DNA of 64,000 nucleotides from Neoceratodus forsteri (lineage: Eukaryota; Chordata; Ceratodontiformes; Ceratodontidae), in contig JADMNL010000028.1 of NCBI GenBank assembly GCA_016271365.2, positions 56,128,001 to 56,192,000 on the forward strand, given 5' to 3'. The number at the start of each line of letters is the position of its first letter. Within the stretch, counting starts at the first letter, position 1. Below the pieces are notes generated by a model. It saw nothing but the letters and a program-made list of their open reading frames with translations, was not told the DNA's origin and searched no databases. Shown piece after piece: positions 48,960 to 57,591 of this stretch. The position numbers were made by a program, and so were the translations under genes.

Positions 48960-50170
48960 CAGTCAGCCATTGCCAGTGGGAGGAAGGTTGACCCACTACT
49001 TCCAGGAAAGGGAGGGGACTGAAAGAAATCACCCCAGGCAAGTGGGTCCTGGAAGTAGTAGGTCAGGAGTTGTCACTGCAGTTTTAAAGGTTTCCAAAAC
49101 TGCAGGGACCCAAAACTTTCAGTTCATTCAATAGCGAAATAATTCTTTTAGAACTGAAAGCGAAGAAGTTATTGCATGCAAGAGTGGTACAAAAGTTCCT
49201 TTGCATCTCTGTGGGGCAAGGGCACTTTTAAGATGCTTACTAATCCAAAGAAAGGCACAGTAATACCGGCTCTACATCTAGAAGGTTTGATAGGATCACT
49301 GGATCTGAAGGATGCCTACAGGTTGGCTAGGGTCACTGAATCTGAAAGATGCCTACAGGTTGGCTAGGGTCACTGGATCTGAAGGATGCCTACAGGTCGA
49401 CTAGGGTCACTGATTCTGAAGGATGCCTGCAGGTTGGCTAGGGTCACTGGATCTGAAGGATGCCTACAGGTTGGCTAGGGTCACTGAATCTGAAGGATGC
49501 CTGCAGGTTGGCTAGGGTCACTGGATCTGAAGGATGCCTACAGGTTGGCTAGGGTCTCTGGATCTGAAGGATGCCTACTGGTTGGCTAGGATTACTGGAT
49601 CTGAAGGATGCCTACAGGTTGGCTAGGGTTACTAGATCTGAAGGATGCCTCCTTCCACATCCAAGTCAGACCCAGCCACAGGAAGCGTCTCAGGTTCAGG
49701 CTGGGAAATGGACAGTATCAGTTTATAGACCTACCCTTTGACCTCACCTCAGCATTAAGGGTGTTTAGAAAGAGCTTAGCTGTGGTGGCAGCCCAACTAA
49801 GCAGGCGGGTGTGGTGGTTTTCCCTTAACCTAGATGACTGGCTAGTCTCAAGGAAAATAAAACAGAAGTCAATGTGTTACATAAGCACTTTGGAACCCTG
49901 GGGTTCCTAATAAACTTGCAGAAGGCCTAAACAAAACCAGTGCAGATAATGGACTTCATCAGAGCAGGACTGGATGTCCTGCGGTGAAAAGCCATTCTCC
50001 ACAGGACAAGATAACAAATCTGATTGCCATTGCAGAATCATTCATTCCCAAGCCAACCAATTCCTGAAAGGGACTTTCTGCAGCTGATAGGCCACATGGC
50101 TTCATACACAGTTGTGATGTCATTGGACAGATTTTAAATGAGGGACGTATAGTACCATCTAAGAGGTTAC
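48960..50170 (+). pseudogene. DIRS-B reverse transcriptase with a 37-bp repeat expansion
   Basis: Starts PLPVGGRLTHYFQ, then SGSWK-type text and a stop-rich stretch. At motif A (SLDLKDAYFHI in relatives) the coding DNA has expanded to ten tandem 37-bp units (49,284-49,653). After the array the frame resumes with DASFHIQVRPSHRKRLRF and ends with the catalytic LNLDDWLVSRK box (about 49,835). The L-D-D residues are intact. A later segment, GHMASYTVVMSLDRF, matches the RT thumb/linker of the A copies. Confidence 0.8.
49284..49653 (+). repeat. Ten exact-length 37-bp tandem repeats in RT motif A
   Basis: Unit: ggttggctagggtcactgga + tctgaaggatgcctaca, with starts at 49,284, 49,321, 49,358, 49,395, 49,432, 49,469, 49,506, 49,543, 49,580 and 49,617. 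Every unit is 37 bp with 0-6 substitutions. The unit codes for part of the WL-x-SLDLKDAY motif. 37 is not a multiple of three, so the frame shifts in every unit. Confidence 0.95.
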
Positions 50171-50339
50171 TGGTCCCCATGGTTGAACCCCCTGTCTCAA
50201 CTAGTGCCAGTCATAAAAAACTTTGTACAAGCACGAGAATGGTGAACTGAGGAAATCTACCTCAGAGAGGGCAATCCCTTCCTCCAGCAATCACCTATAA
50301 AGTTCCTCCCATCCCGATGCCCTATACAATAACATGATA

Positions 50340-50870
50340 ATGTTCCTCATGACAGATGCTTCACACCTGGGGTGGGATGCCCACCTAGAGGTCCTCCCAG
50401 CAAGTAGCATCTGGAGCCTTTAGAAGATGCAGGAGCATATAAATCCTCCTCCACCCGAGGGCAGTACTGCTGGCAATCCAGTTCTTCTCCCAGTTGCAGG
50501 GTTGGTCAGTCCATATATGGACAGACAACAAAGTACCAAAATAATGCACTACATAAACAAATTAGATGAAACCAGATCCTCAGAACTGTGCACAGAAGCT
50601 ATGAGGATCTGGGACCTAGCTCTCTTCCTGGACACAAAGGTCTCTACAGTACATCTGCTAGGCAAGGACAATGTGCCGGCACATTTCCTAAGCAGAATCA
50701 ACCAAGGAAACCACAAGTCGGCTTTGAACCAGCAAGTGCTGCCATTAGTCTTCAGAAGATGAGATCCTAGAGGAATAGGCCCCATTTGCCTTTGGGGGAA
50801 AACAATCAGCTTCCAGAGTTTTGCTGTAGGCCACCAGTCAGGGGCACAGTCCAAAAGGACACCCTAGCCC
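50340..50870 (+). pseudogene. DIRS-B RNase H, broken
   Basis: FLMTDASHLGWDAH (about 50,343) carries the first catalytic Asp; a frame change follows. A DNKV-type motif (about 50,525) and HLLGKDNVPAHFLSR (about 50,655, equivalent to LADALSR, with the acidic residue replaced) follow. The RNase H active site is therefore damaged. A GA microsatellite occurs just downstream at 50,921-50,939. Confidence 0.72.
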
Positions 50871-50999
50871 TGGCTTTGACAAGAAAATTACTGTATGTCT
50901 TCCCACAAGTTCCCCTCATAGAGAGAGAGAGAGAGAGAGTGCTTCTGAAGCTCAGGGGAGAGCTAGCAACAATGTGGCTGATAGTTCCAGACTGTGCCA

Positions 51000-51158
51000 A
51001 GCAGGCATGATACTCAAAACCTGTTTTTAAACATTTTTTTAAAGGCTTCAATCATCTGCAGTATCCTGGGAGAGAACCAGTTCCCCAATGGGACTTGCAT
51101 ATCTGTCTTGCCCAACTGATAGAAGCTCCCTTTGAGCCTATGGCTACAGCAGACTTAA
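51000..51158 (+). pseudogene. DIRS-B tyrosine recombinase, N-terminal scrap
   Basis: The last recognisable words before the X element are FEPMATADLK, matching FEPFSSAELK in DIRS-A1 (about 37,550-37,575). Much of the N-terminal recombinase region between RNase H and this point is deleted or unrecognisable. Confidence 0.65.
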
Positions 51159-51639
51159 AACAAGCATTTGTCAATGCCGAATGTTTGCTTGCTGGCATTG
51201 GCAGTGGTAGTGTAGAAGTTACAGAGCTGCGTAATAGGAATGGCTGTGAAGTATTGAACTGAAGCCAACCCCACCACCACCCAGCAGAGAGTGACAGGCA
51301 TTGGGGTGTGTTTGGGTCAGTCGAGCACAACAGCACACCATTCTCACACCCCACCCTGCAGACACTGACAAGTGTCACGGTGTTCCTTGGGGTCTTTGGC
51401 CTTCTATGCGAACTCCATTTCATTAGGAAATATGGTGAGATGGGTGCGATATAAGAGAATGTGGTGAAGTTTGGGGCGAAGAGTCCAAGGCATACCTCAA
51501 TGCCTCTCACTGACTGCAGGGTGTGGAATGGTATGAACATCACAGGCAAGAAGCCAAGTCACACCCTGATGCCTGTCATTCTCTACAGGGTTGGGCGTTA
51601 TAGTTGGAAACCCTAATACCTCAGGCATTAGTTGGTATT

Positions 51640-53110
51640 TTTCAGTCCAAATTTTCAACATGTTTGTTTTGTGACCACACCTCATGAACAGGGGAATATC
51701 TGTTTGTTAGCAGCTGCTTATGCACAGTGACTACGCATTTAGCACCACAGGTGCAAAAACATTCAAACAGGATGTAAAAATGACAGCTGTACTGTTCATG
51801 GGGAGGTGTAAAAATGGCAATGTTGCAAATCTGTACTAAAAATATAAAAAAATGGTGAAGTCACGGTACATAGAAACTGTGCAAGCGCACACCGTAATAT
51901 AATTGGGTTGGGATTTTTGCAGCAGATTGTCAACTCAGGCATTTTGGTGCCTCGATCATGAACAGTGTCACTGTTTTTTCTTTATCTGTGCCGAACAATG
52001 ATTTCCCACAGTGACCATGCATCTCTGCACTGGAAACTGTGAAAACACACTTCAGCCATGTTGTGAAAATGACAGCTGTACTGTTCATAAGGAAATGTGG
52101 AAAATGTCACTGGTGAAAATTGGACTGAAAATATTACAGAGTCATGAAGTAACGAGGGTGCGTGGAAAATGCGCAATGCTCACTCATATCACAGTCATTT
52201 TATGGACTTTTGTCACCAAATTTTCAACATAGCCATTTTAAGACCTCTGCTCATGAACAGTGTAACTGTGATTTTCTTAATCTGTCCTAAACATTGCTTT
52301 ACGCTTTCAACAGCACCATTATGCGCTCATGTCACAGCTTACATTTAAACGACATATGAAAATTGCAGCTGTACTGTTCATAAAGAAGTGTAATAAAATG
52401 GCAATGTTGAAAATCTGAGTGAAAATATTGAAAATTCAACTTACAAGTGTGCGTAGGTAACTGTACAATGCACGCTCGTAAAACAGTCATTTTGGGAATT
52501 TTTTCACCCAATTTTCAACATAGCCACTTTAAGACCTTTTGCTCATGAACAGTGCACTGTGATTTTCTTAATTTATCCTGTAAATTGATTTTAGCACACC
52601 GGCCTAAGCCATTGTCTTCATGAGCTGAAGCTCGTTTTTAGGTGAGATGTGAAAAATGACACTGTACTACTCATAAGAAGGTGTAAAATGAATATGTTGA
52701 AAATCTAGAGGAAAATATTGAACATTCGCAACCTTATGAGTGTCGAAGTGGAACGCAGAGCACGCCGTAAAACAGTCAGTTTTTAGGAATTTTTTCCCCA
52801 AATTTTCCACATAGCCATTTTAAGACCTCTGCTCATGAACAGTGTCACTGTGATTTTCTTAATTTGTCCCATACATTGATTTTGCATACCGACTGTGCCA
52901 TTGTGTGCTACATGGGCGGAAACATGTTTTGGGTGAGATGTGAAAAATGACAGCTGTACTACTCATAAGAAGGTGTGGCAAAATGGCAATGTTGAAAATC
53001 TGGAGTGAAAATATCAAAAATTTGCGACCTTACGAGCCTGCGTAGGAACTGCGCAACGCACGCTCGTAAAACAGTCATTTTTTGGAATTTTGGCACCAGA
53101 TTTTCAACAT
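51640..53110 (+). repeat. Tandem 290-300-bp modules in X copy B (five)
   Basis: Modules begin after 'attttcaacat': about 51,640, 51,931, 52,232, 52,523 and 52,812. Each has tcatgaacagtg...cactgt near its start, a middle gacagctgtactgttcat (or its variant), aaaatggcaatgttgaaaatctg, and ends gtaaaacagtcatttt...attttcaacat. Lengths are 289-301 bp. Identity between neighbours is moderate, so the array is old or assembled from diverged modules. Confidence 0.82.
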
Positions 53111-53298
53111 GGGGTTTTTGGAACCCCTTCTCATGAATGATGTCACTGTCATGGCGTTATTCAGGCCCAAAGGGTGATTTCGCGCAGTGACTGCGAAATC
53201 ATCCTTCGGGCCGAATAACGCCATGACAGTGAAATCAATCATGAGAAGGGGTCCCAAAAACCCCATGTTGAAAATTTGGTGCAAAAATTCCAAAAATG
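53077..53298. repeat. Near-perfect 110-bp hairpin in X copy B
   Basis: Arms pair almost base for base: attttcaacatggggttttt with aaaaaccccatgttgaaaat, cccttctcatga with tcatgagaaggg, tgtcatggcgttattc with gaataacgccatgaca, and gtgatttcgc with gcgaaatcat around the loop gcagtgac near 53,187. Only scattered mismatches are seen over about 107 bp per arm. Confidence 0.92.
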
Positions 53299-54103
53299 CC
53301 TGAGATATGCAACAAAGTTGAAACCCCCCTATCTAGCCCATTATACAGCTTACTGGCATTTCCTCAGTTCGCGGTCGGCTTTGAAGAGTGCAGACATGTT
53401 CCCAGTCCACCAAAGATCGTCGTGCCGAGCTCCAGAGGTAAGTATGGGGTGAGATGGGGGTGTGGGGAGGCTGGGTGCGCAGTGGGTGGGTGCAGGTTGT
53501 GGGTGGGGAGACTATGTGGGACCATTTTTTCTTTACAGGAAAAAAAAAAAAAGTACAACGTGGGACATTTGCCATGCTGGGGTGGGCTCCCAGCGTGGCA
53601 CAAGGATGGTTGGGGGCATTCAGCTTACGGGGATTGGGCACCCCCGCCGGCCCAGGATCGCTTGCCACGCCGGGTGGGCCCCAGCGTGGGCACTTACTAC
53701 CGTGGGGTTAGACAGTGGAGCCCACCGGTGATTGGGCACCAGCGTGGCATTTGGAAGGCTTTGGGGGAGAGGGGGGAACGAGCACAGCTGACGGGATTGG
53801 GCACCCCGCCGGCTATACAGTGCATGACTGCGGGGGCAGGGCGCGCATGCCTGCGGTGGCATCTGTGTGTGTGGGGAGCTGTGCATGAGCAGTCGATATC
53901 TTATCGCTGCTCACTCAAGCGTAGCTCCCTTTCAACTGTATGCCACTGCATTTTGGAGCTTGTCATAGACAGCTCCAGCATGCATTGGCTTACACGGGCC
54001 GCGCCTGCAAACACTGTGATTGAATTGGAGGAGGAGGTGACACACCTCCGAAATCTCCGATGATGGCACTATGTTTCTTGCACATGTGTGCAAGCAAACA
54101 TAA

Positions 54104-54310
54104 GAAAAAATTACTCATCTTAGTAATGTTGTTTCTTCTAATGGAGTCTTGCTATATTGTGACAATTGCAGTATGACCGCAGGTTAGAACTGCTCCGGAG
54201 GTGAAATAGTTAACTTCCATGCAAGGCATGGAATCTTGAGCGCGAGCTCGGTTAAGGAAGCTCTGTCTGCTTGCTTTCAAACCAAAACCGTCAGATCTTT
54301 ACGAGCTAAA
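54104..54310 (-). repeat. DIRS-A3 terminal repeat (3' side of element)
   Basis: Starts aaaaaattactcatcttagt next to the end of X copy B. Inverted partner of 60,390-60,557, sharing 'gaactgctccggaggtgaaatagttaac'-type sequence. Confidence 0.82.
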
Positions 54311-54551
54311 ACTCACTAATGTTCTGTGGAAGCTGTAAACCCACACTAGCCAACTGGCTACTACCCTAAGAACACACTTGTTGGTCTCGAAAAAAGACTC
54401 AAGTCAAGAGACCCAATAATGAAATAAAAACACACCCAACCCTAGGGAGGGTGAAACAAAAACAACAAAGTGGCAAGAAAAACAGAGTGCCAACACTGTG
54501 ATGCCCACCCACAGTGCAAAAATGAGGTTCTGAGAGGGGCAGGCAGGGAGG

Positions 54552-54665
54552 GAGGTCATAATATAGCAAGACTCCATTAGAAGAAACAACATTACTAAGG
54601 TGAGTAATTTTTTCTTCAAACAACATGTAGTCTTGCTATAGTATGACAATTGCAGACTACACAGC
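54552..54665 (-). repeat. DIRS-A3 internal complementary region
   Basis: Contains acattactaaggtgagtaa followed by aaacaacatgtagtcttgct, the outer-end complements side by side. Confidence 0.82.
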
Positions 54666-54692
54666 AGTACCCCCATGGAGGAGGGACAGAAC

Positions 54693-55830
54693 CTACTTAG
54701 GGAATAGGCTCTGAAGGACAGCTGTGCCAAACCGAGCATCACTCCTAGCTTGAATGTCCAAGGAATAATGCTTGGTAAAAGTGTGAACCATTTTCCAGGT
54801 AGCTGCTTGACATATCTCTAGAATAGGGATGTCTCTGGCGCTAGCCAGAGAAGCAGCTGTACTTCTGTAGAGTGAGCCCTCAGGGCTGAGGGGAGTCTTA
54901 CCCAACTTTTCATAACAGAATTGGATACAAGAGACAATCCACCTGGCAATGGATCTTTTAGTGGCAGGTTTACCCTTTCCCACCTCACCATAGGTGAGGA
55001 ACAGTTGGAGGGAGTCAAACCTGTGACCCTTGGTACGTTCTATGTAGTAGCTAAGGGCCCTCTTCACATCTAAGCTGTGCAGCCTCCTCTCTCCAGAGGA
55101 AGAATGATCAGTGAAGTAAACAGGGAGAGAAATAGATTGATTAAGGTGGAAATCCGAAACCACCTTAGGGAGGAACTTTCTATTAGTCCGAAGGACTACC
55201 TTATCTCTGTGAAAGGAGATAAAGTCAGGCTCCACTGACAATGCTTGTAATTCACTTATGCGTCTGGCAGAGGTGATGGCTACCAAAAACACAGTTTTCC
55301 AAGTCAGGAACTTAAGCTCAGCTGAAGACAAGGGCTCGAAAGGAGGTTGCATGAGCTGAGCAATGCAAACATTGAGGTCCCAGGCAGGGCAGGGTCCCTG
55401 AATGGAGGGTTAGTGTGAAGCAAACCCTTAAAAAACGTAAATACAGGGTGAGATGAAAGAGGAGAGGGTTTACCTGCTGAAAGAAAAGCAGTGACAGCTG
55501 CCAAATGTACCTTCAGGGTAGCTGGTCTCAGCCCTAAAGTGTTTAGATGGACCATATAATCTAGAACTGTGGGTAAATCAGCAGTGTCTGGGAAATATTC
55601 TTTTCCGAGCACCATATGGAAAATCTTTTCCATTTGGAGTTATAAGTAGCCCTGGTAGAAGGCTTCCAGAAGCCCTGAGTATATCCATTACACCTTGAGA
55701 GAGTGTAGGCTAGCAACTCTAGCTCTTCAAGAACCAGGCCTTGAGATTGAGAGACTTGAGATTCAGGTACCAAACTCTTCCATGGGCACAGGTTAACAGA
55801 CTGTGATTCTTGGGAAGGCACAGGAGAGCT
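54693..55830 (-). pseudogene. DIRS-A3 tyrosine recombinase, H-x-x-R box lost
   Basis: N-terminal part 55,821-55,304 in two frames (PATLKVHLAAVTAFLSAG near 55,530). The last 219 codons are open (55,352-54,693) and hold AITSARRISELQAL with the active-site Arg (about 55,285), and FTKHYSLD with the Tyr (about 54,785). The H-x-x-R region, LRAHSTRGTAAS in A1 and A2, here reads LSPEGSLYRSTAAS because of two compensating single-base changes; the catalytic His and Arg are gone although the frame is open. Confidence 0.87.
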
Positions 55831-55989
55831 GGACTGCTAAGGACAGGAGAGAGATACCAGGGTTGCCTGGCCAGATACGGGGCAATCAGAATGACCCTGC
55901 AGGATTGAGCTGTGATTTTGACTAGCACTTTGAACAGGAGAGGGAAAGGAGGAAGGCATAGAAAATTCTCTTCCCAGCTGAGGCTAAGG

Positions 55990-57591
55990 CGTCCAGAGGA
56001 CTGAGCCCAAGACTGAGGCCTGCAGCAAGAGAGGAAGTTGATGATTGTCTGGGCTGCAAAGAGATCTATTTGCGAGGTGCCCATTTGGCAAATACCACTC
56101 TCGGAACCAGGGATCCAGGGACCACTCGTGATGGCCCTGAGATCCTGCTGAGGAGCATCTGCCAGGACATTGTCTTTGCCTGGGAGGTGAACTGCCGAAA
56201 GGGAGGTGTTCAGGGAGTACGCCAGAGACCACAACTTCATGGCTTCAGTGCACAAGGCCGTAGACAGTGCCCCTGCTTGTTGATGTACCACATTGTAGTG
56301 GTGTTGTCTGTTCTGACCTGCACAGCCTTGTTCTGAACAGATTTTGAGAAAGCTTGAAGTGCTAGAAAACTGCTCTGAGCTCCAACAGGTTGATGTGGAG
56401 CAGAGATTCCTGTGGGGACCACAGTCCCTGGAGTAGTGAGGTCACCCATGTGGCCCCCAAAGAGGGATGCATCTGTAGTAAGGATTAATGAGTGAGGCTG
56501 GTGACAAAGGGAACTCCTTGTCTCAGATTGCCCTGATCCTGCCACCACTGAAGGGCTTGGATCAGGGTTCAAGTTACTGGGATCAGTTTGGTAAGAGAAT
56601 CCTTTCTTTGTGACAAAAAGGCCCTCAGATGGAACTGAATGTCTCTCATTTGAAACCTTGCTCCTTGCACTACTGCTGTGGAAGCAGCCATGTGCCCTAG
56701 GAGCTGCAGAAAATGCCTTGCTGGTCGAGAGACCTGCAGGGTGAATGAAGAGACCAGGGACACAAGGGCGTTTGCCCTGTCTAGAGGGAGGAAGGCTCTG
56801 GCTTCCTGGGTGTTCAGCTCTGTGCCTATGAAGGTTACGAGCTGTACAGGCTCCAGTACTGACTTTGAGAGATTCAGAAGGAAACCTAGTGACGTAAGCA
56901 GTTGCTGGGTTATCTGAAGATGTAGGTTGACCTGATCTGGGGATTGACCAACTATGAGCCAATCATCCAAATAAGGAAAGATGGCAATCTTTTGCCTTCT
57001 TAGGCAAGCCACTGCTACTGCCAGGCACTTGGTAAATACCCTTGGAGCCGGTGAGTCCGAAGGGCATTGCTCTGAACTGGTAATGGACTGAGGGCAGCTC
57101 GAACCTGAGGCCATCGATTGGGAGCTTCTGATGAGAATATGGAAGTAGGCATCCTTGAGGTCCAGGGATGCTAGCCAGTCCCCTGGCCTTAGGGAAGGTA
57201 AATGATTGCCAGAGTCACCATTTTGAACTTTGGTTTTAAAAGGTGCTTGTTTAGGTATCTGAGATCCAGGATGGGCCGCCATTCTCCTGTCTTTTTTGGG
57301 GTAAGGAAGTACCTGGAGTACAACCCTTTGCCCTGGTGTAGGGGTGGAACCCTTTCCACGGCTCTGAGAGTGAGGAGGGTGGAGACCTCTGACTCTAAGG
57401 CAAGTGCCTCTGATGGAGATGCAGGAGGAAAAGATCTGGTCCTCAGCTTCGGAAATTTTTTGAAGCTGAGGACCAGTCCCTGGCTTACTACTTCCAGGAC
57501 CCACTTGTCTGATGTGAGAGACTTCTAGTCCCGGACAAAGTAAGCCAGCCTGCCCCCTACTGGTAGAGGAGAAGTGGCCCTGGCTACCCCA
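55990..57591 (-). pseudogene. DIRS-A3 reverse transcriptase / RNase H, broken
   Basis: A 311-codon open stretch (57,504-56,569) carries DWLASLDLKDAYFHILIRS (motif A, about 57,185), an altered block in place of FELPSGHYQFRAMPF, and the catalytic YLDDWLIVGQS (about 56,980), then the thumb (FLQLLGHMAAST). RNase H: LILTTDASLFGGHMG (about 56,500), RTDNTTTMWYIN (about 56,310) and HLPGKDNVLADAPQQ, where ADALSR is destroyed by a frameshift. Confidence 0.85.

Larger units (their letters stand above)
48878..51158 (+). mobile_element. DIRS-B, piece 2 (end of gag, RT, RNase H, start of recombinase)
   Basis: Continues from 43,313. The gag C-terminus is only about 75 bp before the RT start motif (PLPVGGRL near 48,975), versus about 430 bp in DIRS-A1, so the RG-rich gag tail has been deleted. 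The piece ends inside the recombinase (PFEPMATADLK at 51,130-51,158), where the X element begins. The recombinase resumes at 62,948. Confidence 0.78.
51159..54103 (+). mobile_element. X element copy B (unclassified modular transposon)
   Basis: A 2.9-kb copy inserted in the DIRS-B recombinase. Subterminal motifs TGTTTGCTTGC (51,182-51,192) and GCAAGCAAACA (54,090-54,100) are inverted. Internal order: subrepeats with 'gacaggcattggggtg' (51,280-51,600), five tandem 289-301-bp modules (51,640-53,110), a near-perfect long hairpin (53,077-53,298), a conserved core 'cggtcggctttgaagagtgcag' (53,370), GC-rich subrepeats (53,570-53,830) and the conserved right end (53,858-54,100). No protein domain is found on either strand. 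TAA flanks both ends (51,156-51,158; 54,101-54,103), a possible 3-bp target duplication, though DIRS-A3 now follows the right one. Confidence 0.75.

Noticed and set aside
49284..49653. Regular 37-bp repeats as a CRISPR-like array
   Set aside because: Units are directly abutting with no spacers, the context is a vertebrate retrotransposon, and the unit is RT coding sequence.
51156..51160. TTAA at the X insertion as a piggyBac signature
   Set aside because: The other end is followed by TAA, not TTAA, and the ends do not look like piggyBac; only a possible 3-bp TAA duplication is supportable.
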